From contig JAMXBD010001041.1 in NCBI GenBank assembly GCA_024138025.1, positions 434,001 to 498,000 of the forward strand: a stretch of DNA of 64,000 nt, written 5' to 3'. The notes beneath the pieces were generated by a model. It had not been told where the DNA came from and did no database searches. It saw only the letters and a program-made list of their open reading frames with translations. Source of the DNA: Combretum micranthum. Taxonomy: Eukaryota; Streptophyta; Magnoliopsida; Myrtales; Combretaceae. The position numbers and the translations under genes are program-made. Below, piece after piece: positions 23,602 through 34,792 of this stretch (position 1 is the first letter of the stretch; every line of letters begins with the position of its first letter).

Positions 23602-23935
23602 TTGAATCAAAGAGTTGAGAAAAAAGGTACAATTTGTAGTTTTCCCGAGAAAGTCAGGCAAAATAGTGATACAGTGCCGACCCCCGCTTGCCAAGCCGCA
23701 AACCACCACCATCCGCTTCTTTTCAGTCTAAATGCACACCACTGGAGCTTTCCTCATCATCAACCTGGTCTATTCGATAAAATCCACCACCTCAAGCACC
23801 ACCAGGATTGCCGCTTCATCCATCGCCGGTCGCATTTTTCCACAGGATCCGTGACCTGAGTTTTCTCTCGAGTGCACGCCTCCATTCCGACCGAGTTGCT
23901 GCTTCAAGACTCACGCCTGTCTCTCAATGGTCCAG
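23602..23935 (+). other. GC-richer exon-like block ending in a splice-donor-like site
   Basis: Downstream of the promoter cluster, 23640-23935 is clearly richer in G+C than anything around it. It has an open frame from 23602 to 23859 (85 codons, His-rich, unlike any family I know). It ends TCCAG/GTAAAG, a near-consensus 5' splice site at 23935/23936, followed at once by AT-rich intron-like sequence. This could be a first exon, or the R/U5 leader of a long LTR: a GACGACTCC string at ~24862 resembles the tRNA-Arg-type PBS of Tat/Ogre elements. The protein itself is probably not real. Confidence 0.35.
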
Positions 23936-25078
23936 GTAAAGTTTTCTTACATTTTTTATTATTTAATTAACTAACAAAAAAATAAAATAAGAAAATAATT
24001 GAAAAATTAAAATAACAAAAATGAAATTAATGTTTTTGCCGTAAATGAGAGATAAGTAAGTTAATAATAAGATAATAAAATGAAGTTAATAAAAGCAAAT
24101 GTGTATATACATATATATATATATATATATAAAATATGTATGCATGATAAGATAATTTTATGCTTGCGAATAGTACTAAAAAGAGTAAAAAAGATAATAA
24201 AAAAAAAGAGAGAAAGAAAGAGGCAAAAATGATATAAAATGAAGAGTATTGAATGGTAGATAGAAATATGAAAAGGAATTGTTAGTAAGCTGTATATAAA
24301 GGTAATAATTTATTTTTGTCACCTAGAAAAGTCTCTTTTCTTAAAATAAAAATTAAATTGGTAATCTCTAGCATCAACATCACTTAAATTTTGAAAAGAA
24401 AAATGTTAAAAATTAACAAACTTAAAATGAAAGAGTTTTGAAAATAAAATTGATCAACCCACTGATTTTTTCATAAACAGAACTATGTTTTGTCTAATCT
24501 CGATTAGCGAATACGTAAGCACCTATAAGATGACATAAAATTTGAAGATTTTTTTTTTCATTACATTCTTTTGTAAGTATTGAATCAATTAGTTAGTTGT
24601 GAATACTAAATGATTTTGTCCTAGATTTGTGAATGAAATTTTAAATACCATGGTTTGTAAATTTGATAATTTTTTGGGCATTAAAAAGGAATGGATTTTA
24701 ATTTAACAATTTCAAGTGGTAACCGTTTGGATTTTAATAAAATAGTTTCGAATTTATGAAACTCTGGTTCTTATATTAAAAAAAATTCGTAGATCAGTAG
24801 TTAAGTTAAAATTAATCGTCACATTGATCTTTACTTATAATTTTTTCCGACTGTAGTCGGATGACGACTCCAAAATATTTTTAAAAAATTAATTTTTTTT
24901 TAATTGTTAGTCAATAGTCCATATCAAATGGGTTAAGGTTTGATATGAATCGAATTATGAGAAATAAAATAAAAAATAGAAGACCTAAGCTCGACAGGAA
25001 GCTATGGATTGTAAGGATGAATGCAAGACGATCAATAGTGAAATATATAGGGAAGGTTCGTATGTGTACCTAAGAACT
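23936..25078. other. AT-rich intron-like or LTR-like sequence with a TA microsatellite
   Basis: No coding sequence. A (TA)n tract of about 22 bp lies at 24111-24132. GTCGGATGACGACTCC at about 24852-24867 resembles the primer-binding region of Ogre-type Gypsy elements but is imperfect. The stretch 24640-24840 is low complexity. Confidence 0.4.
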
Positions 25079-25290
25079 TCAGACGAGACTGGCAAGTTGG
25101 AGAACACATAGGACAGGATCGTCGTTGTATTGTGCGGACAATAAATGGGATTCATCTTTGAAAATATGTACAGGACAATCAATAATATCATCTCCATCTG
25201 CAATAGCTTCCTTATATGCAAGGTTTGCACATCCAGGAAAGTCATCACTTTCTCCATTCAATGAGATAGAGTCATAGCTTTTCTTCGTAT
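25079..25290 (-). pseudogene. Fragment of a GDPDL (SHV3-like) phosphodiesterase gene
   Basis: On the minus strand the frame from ~25275 to 25079 reads ISLNGESDDFPGCANLAY, followed by KEAIADGDDIIDCPV. This matches the repeated glycerophosphodiester phosphodiesterase domain of plant GDPDL/SHV3-like cell-wall proteins, where the pattern is NGASG-(D/V)-(F/Y)-PGC-T-(N/D)-LAY-...-DGADIIDC. Only about 60 residues of a protein normally over 700 residues long remain, ending at a stop at 25079. It lies head-to-tail with a methyltransferase fragment from a different gene, so it was moved here. The assignment rests on my recognition of the motif. Confidence 0.6.
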
Positions 25291-25309
25291 TAATACAACA
25301 TCATCTCCT

Positions 25310-26178
25310 TGATCCTAGCATCTATGGCTTTCTGAAGTAAACCGATCATCAAAGTGAAGAAGATCATAAGTTCTAAGATATGTTGAAAATGCTTACTAGT
25401 CATAAGATATTCCAATTAGTACTTGATTGCAGACCATGGGTAATGGACCACTTTCACAACCCACACTGGATCATCAATCATTGCTACTGTAAAACATCCA
25501 AAGACAATGTTCCTGTCCATAACAGGCCTAATCTTATTAGTACCGCGGTTAGGGATCAATTTCTTGTAGTGCTTCACCCATGACTGCCACTTGCTATCAT
25601 CACGCTTGAAATCACCTGCACTTCCGCTTAAAACATCTGAAATGTGCATGGGTGTGACGTGCGACTACTCTGGCCATTTGGGAATTGCGTCCACAACCAA
25701 CTTCTTGTACACTGGGTTTGGAACAACAATACAAGGACGTAGACTGCATCAAGCTGAATTGGGTTCGACACTATCATAATATTGTGAAGGGTACGCATTC
25801 AGATCTCTGAACTTGTAGTAGCTGCAATTTGAAGATTCCTGCCACACAGAAATATCATCGTGTTTAGCATATAATTTAAAGCACATTGAAGGAAGCAATG
25901 CCTCAAATTTCTCATAGTTTGCTCTCTACTCTTCCACAGTTGTGCTCCATCCTTTCTACTGATTTTCATAGTTAACCGATAGTCCAGAAAGAATCCCAAA
26001 ATCTCGAGGACAGAATATACGACGCATTTCAAATGCGTAAATTCCACCAAATTCATTCCATGGAATGAGACATCTTGAACAATAAGCCATATCAAATGAA
26101 TTAAAAGGGAATGGAAGCCGCTGAGTTGATATGATGCCAAGGATGTCTGGAATTCCACATTCACCAGTAGCCACCATT
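25310..26178 (-). pseudogene. PMT-type putative methyltransferase (DUF248) fragment
   Basis: Plant PMT proteins are Golgi type II membrane proteins with an S-adenosylmethionine-dependent methyltransferase fold, linked to pectin methylation. Minus-strand translation gives motifs in family order: QRLPFPFNSFDMAYCSRCL then IPWNEFGGIYAFEMRRI (26110-25990), LSGLSVNYEN, DDISVWQESSN (about 25860), RPCIVVPNP, HISDVLSGSAGDFKRDDSKW then VKHYKKLIP (25640-25550), DPVWV, and TYDLLHFDDRFTSESHRC ending near 25317. The methyltransferase glycine-rich motif I should lie upstream and is absent. At least five stops, a short deletion near 25420 and frame changes kill it. No introns are visible across ~860 bp, which is consistent with a processed or exon-derived copy. 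Confidence 0.75.
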
Positions 26179-26179
26179 G

Positions 26180-26525
26180 TCTAGGTCTCTATGCTCTTAT
26201 GTTCCACACTTTCTAAAGCTTGAGTTGCCTCACTCATCCTCCCTGATTTCACATACATATCAGTAAGCCCATTTAACTGCTACCAATCCACGCTCCTTGT
26301 ATCTATCAATATAACTACGAATCCACTCCCTTAATGATAGTGCACCCAACTATGCACGAGCTTAGAGTATAGCCAACATCGTGCCCTTATCCAATACTAC
26401 CCCTTCAACCAGCATTCTTCGAAAGAAGACAGGCTCTCCATCTGATTTATTCATCTACACTAACCCAAAAACTACTGTAGTCCAAGAGATCACATTCCTC
26501 TGAGGCATTTTTTCAAAAGAATTTC
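26180..26525 (-). pseudogene. Fragment of a pentatricopeptide-repeat (PPR) gene
   Basis: PPR proteins bind organellar RNA. The minus-strand translation contains FEKMPQRNVISWTTVV (near 26510-26465), which is the hallmark of plant PLS-class PPR repeats (xxMPxRNVVSWxxMI). Next come VFFRRMLVEGVVLDKGTMLA and LGALSLREWIRSYID, which resembles the ALGALxxGxWIHxY motif. LTDMYVKSGRMSEATQAL in another frame resembles DMYxKCGxxxxA. This is about 110 residues with several stops. It ends where the methyltransferase homology begins, at about 26178. Confidence 0.62.
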
Positions 26526-26541
26526 TTGTACTATAAATGTC

Positions 26542-27021
26542 TCACACTTTCACATACCTGTTCTTCTTTCTCAACACACTACTAAAACTACTACTAGCAT
26601 AGAGCTTCCCAACTTTCCCGGAAAAACCACCATCACTTAACATACTAGGTAAAAAAATTTTCTCATCAATTATTGAATTTAACGTACATGACTCAATTTT
26701 CCTAGTGTTTATCTTTACATTCACATAATTAGACTTGCTAGAAATAGAATTTTCCTTACTAGTCAAACGTGGTGGCACATGATTTGCTACTGCTTCTGCT
26801 TTGACATTGGCAATAGCAACACTATTTACTTCCACCATGGCCTCCTGTGTTGTTGAACAAGACAATAACAATTTCCTCAATTGCTCCCTTGATTTTTCCA
26901 TGGTTTTCATTAGCAACTTCATGGTTGATTTTAGTCTTCTTTCCTATTCATCCCAATGCTCCTAGAAGACTCAATGTGCAACGTTAATCATCTCTTCAAT
27001 ATCCAAATCTGTGTTAGCCAT
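26542..27021 (-). pseudogene. Gag-like N-terminal region of the chimeric element
   Basis: ATG at 27021-27019 (minus strand) lies just downstream of a PBS-like site. It starts MANTDLDIEEMINVAH and continues in the same frame, through three stops near 26970-26930, into an open 126-codon stretch (26922-26542). That stretch is rich in Lys, Ser and Glu and probably helical at first (KLLMKTMEKSREQLRKLLLS). The position directly after the PBS and the charged helical start suggest a gag protein. I recognise no capsid motif, so this stays tentative. Confidence 0.4.
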
Positions 27022-27030
27022 GGGTGGATT

Positions 27031-27209
27031 GTGGCTCTAATACAAAATGAAACAAGGTAGAATTCTAGTAGTAAAAAAAAATGAACGAATGTGCTTAGTC
27101 CAAATATGAAGTCTATTCTTTTTGAATATAGAAAGCAACTAGGAAATATTTTATGTTCTTTTTCATTACTTTATAGAATAAGATGTATGAATATATAGCC
27201 TTCCAAGGC

Positions 27210-27241
<32 letters not shown>

Positions 27242-27324
27242 GAGAGAGTCATCCTAAGGCCTAATAAACAAAAAGACTAGAAAACTCTAGAATATTCTAC
27301 AACTATTTAGCATGAGCAAGCACA
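27031..27324 (-). mobile_element. Short LTR with PBS of the chimeric element
   Basis: On the minus strand, sequence ending CTTGTTTCA (27048) is followed by TTTTGTATTAGAGCCACAAT, a degenerate TTGGTATCAGAGCCAC primer-binding site. Upstream lies a ~280-bp segment of short-LTR character: a TATATA-rich promoter-like tract, then AGAATATTCTAGAG-type motifs, and a TGTGCTTG start at about 27324. This resembles the 5' LTR of a Copia element. No partner LTR was found on the far side of the gene fragments (below 25079). Confidence 0.5.
27206..27252. repeat. (TA)n-(GA)n compound microsatellite
   Basis: A run of about 12 TA units is followed by GAGAGAGGAGAGAG. It lies within the short LTR of the chimeric element. 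Confidence 0.85.
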
Positions 27325-27618
27325 TGTGTTCCTTTCTTTTTTTGTTTTTCCTATTTTTCTTTTTCTTTTAATATTTTAAATGCTAAAACTAATTACAATA
27401 TATAATTTCTACGCAATATTTACCCTATAACAAAATATATAGATGATAAGATAACAATATGAAAGGAAAGATCTATAAGAAACATATGTAAAACTGTATT
27501 AAAATATAAGCAACTCATTCAACTTATTTAGCTTCATATCTACCTACGATCATCATTGCTCACTCTCTTAAAGAGTTCATAATCTAACTCTAACTCCATA
27601 AAGATATATCATTTACGC
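27325..27618 (-). mobile_element. Internal leader remnant of the second X-type element
   Basis: The part 27540-27618 is similar to the X leader at 2926-3005 (for example TCATCAATGCTCAC with TCATCATTGCTCAC). The expected PBS is too decayed to read. The part 27325-27540 is AT-rich with nothing recognisable. Confidence 0.5.
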
Positions 27619-29963
27619 TTTAACACCTCAAACTTAAGGTCATTTACAACCTACCATGTGCTTAAAATTAATTGTAGGCACACTAAGTCTCAAGACCTGC
27701 TAAAACCCTTATTTAATAATCATCAAAGCTCAAAACACAAATATACCATATTTTCTCCAAACTAACACATACACAGTAGTCAGCTCCACAAATAAATATA
27801 AAAACAACGACAGACCTTCATAGTACTAACATTAGATACAATAGAGAATCCATGATACCAAACTAGTAATATCTACCAATAGGCAATTGGAGGGTCCATA
27901 CCTTATCGTAACATACTAGTACACAAACATCCAAACCATAATCATATTCAAATTAGAAGTCCCTATCTTCAAAAGATCAACAATCTTAATCTAGTAGTCA
28001 ACTAGATAATCACATGCACTAGTGTTATCCCTATAGTTAACTGCAACGTCATATCTCGTCAAATCAAACTCTATAGGAGCATTACCTATACCTGAAAAAG
28101 GAAAAAAGGATAAGCGGAAGCCAAGCACAGTATACCAATACTCACACACACCTAAATAGTCAATCACAAACTCACATGCAAATACATGTTGTATATGCAA
28201 CAAGAAGTCATTTAATTGTCAATATAATTTAGTCCAATAAACATCAAAGGGATAGCTCACTACCCCAGTTCACATATAAGTATTCATATACATATGTCAT
28301 GGACATTGAGTACCCTCATTAACTATGACTCTAGAACCACCTGGACCTATCAATATTATTTCCAAGTGCAACTCTACTTGGGACAATACCACATAAAGAT
28401 CATCAGGTTACCACGTTGATAACATAGGTACTCCCTACCTATTAACAACAGTCACACACACACAACAATAATTATTATAATCAAATAGTTAATTAATCAG
28501 TTTTCAGATTCTATCCTAAGTAAGCATAAGCAACAAGCATGGTATACACATACCTGGAAGGTGAACTCTTTTTGAACTCTACAACCTTCTAAACCTAAGT
28601 TACCACATAATTAAAATATGTATAACTATTTATACTTCCAAACTTACCTATAGTTCATACTTCTATAGATCCATACCTTACACCACTATTAGTGTTTTAA
28701 CGAAATGTAAAACATTAATTTATAATGAAAAATTCATAACTAATTTAATAATATATAGATTATAATGTTTAGAGTAACATTGAATCCTAAAGAAAAGGTT
28801 TGAACAAGCCTCAAGTATTTTTAAGAAAGTAAAATGTGAGTTTGAAGAAGTTATGCTGAGCACAGGTTGAAACACAGACATTTTAGAAGTCATGTTCGCA
28901 ATAGAATCTTAATGCAAGCTAAAACAAAGGCTATATTCTAGGTCGTGTTTCAAATAGAAGCACAACACAATGTAACATGAGTTTGAACACTGATAATGCT
29001 CAAGTTGTGTTTAAAATGAAAACATTGAAAGACATAACATGAGCTTGAACACAGGTTATGTTTAAGTTGTGCTCAAAATAGAGGCATAACATAACCTAAA
29101 ACAGGGTCGTGTTCAAGTTTTGTTCAAAACAGAAGCACAACATGATGTAACACAAGCTCGAACATGGGCTATGTTCGAGTCATGCTTGAAATAGAAGTAT
29201 AATCCAATATAACATGGGCTTAAGCATAGGCCATGTTCTAGGCCATGTTTGCCTAGACGAAGCTTTTGTAAACTTTACGATTTTGAATCATTGTACTTCC
29301 ATTATAAGTGTCAAACTTACAACCAATCACCATTTATACTTCTTTTAAAACACAATTCCCACCTTATCTCATGTGTACACATATTAAATTGAAAAATAGC
29401 AACAAGATTTCAATCACTTACTTTTCTTTGTATTGAAATCTTTCTTGAAATTAAGAATGCCAAAATTATCCACCCAATGTTTAGTAACTAGAAATCTGAC
29501 AAATTTACTACTTCCTACTCCCTTACTCTAGAGGATATCTACAAGAGTAAAGCACTAAAGCAAATGACTTGCTTTCTACCAATAATCCTCAAATTCAAGA
29601 AAGAATTACCTTATCTTTAGGTTCTCTATGATTAAAATTTGTTGGAAAAGAAAAGGGTTATGATAGATGGGGAAAGTAATTGCCTAGAAATGGAATGATG
29701 CTATGATTTAAAAGTACATATTTATAAAGCACTTAAGGTGGGGTAAATTAATTTTATGCTAATTTTAAATTTTGTTATTTCTTTTATTTAATTAGGTCAT
29801 TTCATATACCAAAACATTTTCGAGCTTCTAAACAATATAGCTACATGTGCAGGTGAAAATCCCTTTTCAGTTCTTGCCCTTGCCAAATCTCTATTATTTC
29901 GCACCATTACTTCCACAATTTAGGGTAGTATTGCTATTATTTCTCAGTTCTAAATCTACAACA
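27619..29963 (-). mobile_element. Second X-type LTR
   Basis: About 2.35 kb, beginning on the minus strand TGTTGTAG (29963) and ending at a degenerate terminus near 27619. It aligns with X at both ends and in the middle (28320-28430 against 17540-17660, sharing TTTCCAAGTGCAACTC). Element B inserted immediately upstream of it, at 29971. Its long U3 contains a private repeat array at 28850-29260. Confidence 0.65.
28850..29260 (-). repeat. Degenerate ~60-bp tandem repeats in LTR U3
   Basis: About six imperfect units contain the alternating phrases GTGTTCAAGTT(G/T)TG, AAAATAGAAGCA(T/C)AAC and AACA(T/C)GGGCTT. Unit length varies from 55 to 65 bp. The equivalent position in the other X LTR (18500-18720) lacks the array and instead has GGCC/GGTGG-rich sequence. 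Confidence 0.65.
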
Positions 29964-29971
29964 TCTATATT

Positions 29972-32900
29972 TGTCACGCCCCGAAGGGTACCTTAAACGT
30001 GGTAGTCCGCCGTACACAATATTAAAGCCTAAGAATGACCACCTCAGTCACGCGAAGGCTTCCATACTATGTACAAGGCGTCTAACACATAAAGGAGACT
30101 CATCGGAATGATATGTTTTAAGTTGATACAATTGAGTAACAATGTAAAGGAAATACAATCCACTATACTCCAAATACAAAACACTATACTTCAAAATACA
30201 GTTCATCAAACTTCAATTACATTCATCCCAAGACTTCACTATATAAAACTATTACAAGGCAAATCGTAAAGCTTAGCCAAAAACTTCAAGCATTCTTATA
30301 TCTTGCCGGAATCCCGAAGTCATTCTCGACTTCAACCATCTCGGTCCCCACTTAGCATTCTTGGAATAACCTGCTCATTTAAACAACTATTGGGGTATAA
30401 GCTACACTAGCTTAGTGAGAATTCCCTTAATTCCGTACCATAACAAACAAGTATTTATCAATCATATGCTATGCATGAACAAACACGTGAGCAAGCAATT
30501 ATGCATAGGTAACCGGAACCCACACACAGAACGGATTTACGCCCTCCGTGTCTTGGGTTAGGAATGGTATTGAGTCTATACGACCGCATCTAGTCCTCAA
30601 GCCTCGGCTCTTAGCGCTCGACTCGGCTAGGCTCATCCAAGGATGCATCCACATGCGCCTTAGTACCCCAGAATAAGCTCTGGCACCGGGCTCGTTATTC
30701 AAACGAGGCAACAACGGACCATACCGATCGACCTGCGTAGGAGTAGCATGCTACCAAATGCAATATGTCCAATGCGATGCATGATCAATTTACTTTTTGC
30801 TTAGGTCAAAATATTTATACATTCTTTAGAATGACCAACCAATATCACACACATAACAGGAATAATAGGAACGGTGCAGTTATTCAATCAAATCATGGTT
30901 TCGATATGCTTTAGTATTCTTTGGCATACATTCATCACAGTCTCATCATATCTCCCATCCCCATTCATATCAATTTTTATCTTATTCCTATAATTCTAAT
31001 GCAACTAACTACAATCACAATCAAGATAACAAAACAAGGAGAAAACTCACTCGGCCATTGGATCACCGGTCTTCTAGTAATAATAATCGGTGGAAGGGAA
31101 TCGTCGAACTCCGAATAACCTAAAAAGGAAGAAATACTCTAATAAGTATTTCAACTCAAACTAATCCAACGACTTCATACGAACTTATCAAATTCGTAAT
31201 TCGCGTCCTAAGCAGGAATTCCAACTTAAAACGGCCATAACTTAGTCATTTTAACTCGGAATCTCGCAAAATTTTATTCGATTTCTATCTACTTCGGAAG
31301 AGCTTTCTAAATACGAAGTTTAAATCAAGTTTTGAAAATATCTAAGCCTCAGAAATGAGGGATCAGATCTGTACAGCGGTGTTATTGATTTCGAAAATGC
31401 GGTTTTCATGAATGCACTTGAGATTGCTAAGTGTAAAATGAAACTAAATGCAATGGTAATGATTTTCCCTATCATGAATGTCATGATATGAACTCTAATG
31501 AGCCTAAGTTCTTATAGCTCTTTAGGTTTAAAGAATTTGCATAAACTTTTCTTAGAAAACCATTTCATATTAATGTTTAACAAGTGAGTTTACTACACTT
31601 AGTCACACCTACATATTACAAGGATTTTCTTTTAGGAACACTTTATTTTGCTTAAAGAATTTTGACCCTCATATTAGTTATATCCTAAGGCCTTTATTTC
31701 TTAAATAAAATCTTCATTTATAAACTTTTAAGTGGGTCCTTTACTAGGGGGTTTCCAAAAATCCGAATTTAGTAAAGTCCATTTTCAAGTTGATTTCTTT
31801 AGGAAAAATGCATTATATACTTAAAACCTTAAGTGTTTATTATACCTATATCCTAAAGACTCCATTTATTTAAGAAAATACCATTTTTGAAGTTGGAAAA
31901 ATAGTGTTTCTAGCCATCTATCCATTATTACGAATTTGGTTGTTAAGACTTTTAACTCTAAATTTCTTTTAGGACTTCATCTCTTGTTTTCAACTATTTT
32001 CCTTAGTAAAACACATTTAGATCCATGAAAAATATTGCTAAACATTATCTATTACCTATAGGCTCCATTTCTCTTGTAAAATATATGTTTAGAAGTTGAT
32101 AAAAGTGTTTTTGACCTAGGTTTACAAAGTCATCCGAATTTACACAAGTTCGTCTTTTCCTTTTTGACTTTATTAACTCATGTACCTATAGATCTATATG
32201 CTAGGAAGGTTATTTACTAAAGAAAAAAGCATTAAAGACTATTAATGCACATAAACACAAAATAATGGTGAGATCTTAAATGCCTACATGAATATGAGTA
32301 GTAAAATGGTAGATCTACTATATCAAATGCTTAAATGAGTTTTGAAAACATAAAAACTATATTTTTACAAAAGATCTATAGTTCAAAATATTTTTTTTGA
32401 TGGATAAACACAAAGCTTTTGTCATGAAAGCTCCTTTAAAGGTTAGATCTATTTTGTATAATGGTTCGGTATTCTTGTTTTGATATTTCGTTGTCCCTAC
32501 CAAAAGATCATGGGGACATTTAATTGAAATATCCAAGAATCACTTAGCCATAACAAGGATCTATGAGTGGAAGGAGTAAAAGTTTACTTACTTGAAGTAA
32601 AGTAGAAGATGAAAAGAGGAAACGGAGAGTTGTGTGTGTGTGTGTGTGGGGGAGCCATGGAGGTCTCGGCCAAAGGGGAAAAGAGGGAGTGGAGAGGAGA
32701 GAAAAAAGAGAGTGTTTTGAGAGCTTTTCACTTTGTGAAAATGGAAAAGTGAAAGAATGAAGAGAGAGAGAGAAAAAGTAGTTTATATATTAAATGGAAT
32801 TAGGTTAAATGAGATTAAAATAAATTAAAAGAAATTGCAAAAGGGAGCTTCATTGGAGGGGGTTTCACGCCGTCCAATGCATGAGGGAAAAAGGAGGATT

Positions 32901-34775
32901 TGATTTCTTACTTTGATTTGCCTTTGATTTGATTTGAGTACAAATTGTCATAATTTGTATTAATGTTTAGGAGACAAAAAGTCTTTGAAATGAAAAGTGA
33001 TTGGGTGATGGTAAGTGTTGCAAATGTAGGGTGTACAAATAGGTAGTCATAGGTTGTACTTTTTGAATAGTGAGGAATAGTTGACAAGACAATTTAATTT
33101 CCGATAGCAAGGAAATACGAATAAAAAGGCTATAACTTATTTTTCGTAAGCCGGAAAAATTATGAAAAATATTTTTGAAATCCTTATTTTATTTCGATTC
33201 AAATGAGTATTCATAAAGATTTTTGAAATTTAGTTCTGGGGCATGCTTTTCTATAATGGGTCTCGGGATGACCCGAGTTGAAATTTTCTCAAAATCTGAT
33301 CTTTTCTTGGTTTGAAATATAATTAAGGACTATATCCAAAATTAATTTTGCTTATAAAAGTTTCTTATTTGGACCGTGGAAAAGCCGGAATTTGGGTTCT
33401 AAGTCTTTTTCACAAAGCTTGAGCTAAACTGATTTAGGGTTTCATTTTCTGGTTTTCGAAGTTTACTTGATTACTAGGAAACCCGGGTATATAAAAATAA
33501 TAATAATAATAAAAATTTTTGTAATGAAATAAATGAATAGTGGAAAAATAATAATCAATTACGGTAGAAATGAAAATACGATAAAAAGATTATAACTATA
33601 ACTTTTATAACCCGAAAATTATATAACTGATATATTTAGAAATCTCGTGGAATTACGAGTCTAACGGTACTAATGGTACATTTTCGATATCTCAAGCCCC
33701 GGGATACGCTTTTCGAAGTCTGTATCCGAACGGGTTCGAAATAGATCAAAAATTTACCAATCTGATAATTATAACGAACTTATATTACTACGAGCTATTC
33801 TACATATTTACTACCTCTTGGCCTCTAGAGTTAGGGGTGCTAGATTGCCGGACTTAAGCTATTGTATTCCGGTTAGGGTTTCCGGATGATTTTCCGGTTT
33901 AGACCTTTGCCAAATTGGAAACTGAGATTTTCTGTTTATACAACGTATTTAGTTTGAGAAATTATTTTAAATTTTTTTTATAAGTACTTAATATCTCTTA
34001 CTGCTTTTCAGAAATCCTGAATTGAATTATTATATCGGAGTTATATCGGTAATGGTTACCGGATATGATTTTCTTGAGTTGAGTCAAATGTCGATTTATG
34101 GAATGATTTTGGGGAAATCTTGATTTTTATAATTGCTTTGAAAAAGGATCTTCATAGTGTTTTGTTTTCGAATTTATTTTTGCTTCGATTTAAGGTTTTA
34201 TGAACAATTGGTTAACTTTAAGGATTATCTAATTTGTTATTTTGTTTCTTGAATTCTTCCTTCTTAAGATTATGAGATTTCAATTTCTAACTCGTTCTAT
34301 GATTCTTGGGAGTTTGATTTGATCGTTAGGGCTTTATTGTGATTTCCGTCGCTTAGGATTATTAGTCTGGTCGTTTGGGGAATTTCCAAAGTCTATATTT
34401 TATTATTGGCAGATAAAGTTTTCTTAATCGTGCCAAAGCCTAGTTATGGAATTGGCCTTTGGTGATTTCCTGATCCTTCAAATTGTCATGTTATGGATTA
34501 ACTTGCTTTTTAGCAAATTATCACTGTGTTTTATTTTTATCCCGATTTTTATGAATTATAGATTAGGTAAGCAGTTTATCTTACGTAATGGTTTTTTTGG
34601 ACTTAAGGACTTTTGTAGTCCTTATTTTATTTTAGATTTTCTCATGATTAAGAAAATTTTGGATTCGTTCGTGATTTAGGATTTTTCGAAATTCGGTTTT
34701 AATTTGGAGTGATTTTTTAGGGTTTATTTCGAAGTTCATCTTGGAATTATTTACTGGAATTTTCCGGGGCTTATA
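29972..34775 (-). repeat. 3' LTR of element B (4804 bp)
   Basis: Minus-strand start TATAAGCCCCGG (TG changed to TA), end GGGGCGTGACA. It contains a TATA box at 32782-32789 followed by a GA/TC-rich leader and a (TG)n tract near 32632-32648 (plus-strand reading), three ~165-bp monomers, a TAA microsatellite near 33497-33515, and a GC-rich segment at 30520-30740. About 1.28 kb at its 5' end (33495-34775) is absent from the LTR of element C but present in the solo LTR at 57969. Confidence 0.92.
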
Positions 34776-34792
34776 TCCTCCCCACCTTAAAG
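34776..34792 (-). promoter_or_regulatory. Polypurine tract of element B
   Basis: On the minus strand TTAAGGTGGGGAGGA directly abuts the 3' LTR start. The core TTTAAGGTGGG is shared with element C (55379-55395). Confidence 0.8.

Noticed and set aside
24852..24870. Confident Ogre/Tat LTR end with tRNA-Arg primer-binding site
   Set aside because: The match is only about nine clear bases, the LTR start is not identifiable, and no Ogre coding domain is present, so it is kept only as a possibility.
34446..34679. 77-codon hydrophobic open frame
   Set aside because: It lies in the U3 part of the element B 3' LTR; the 5' LTR copy carries frame-changing indels.
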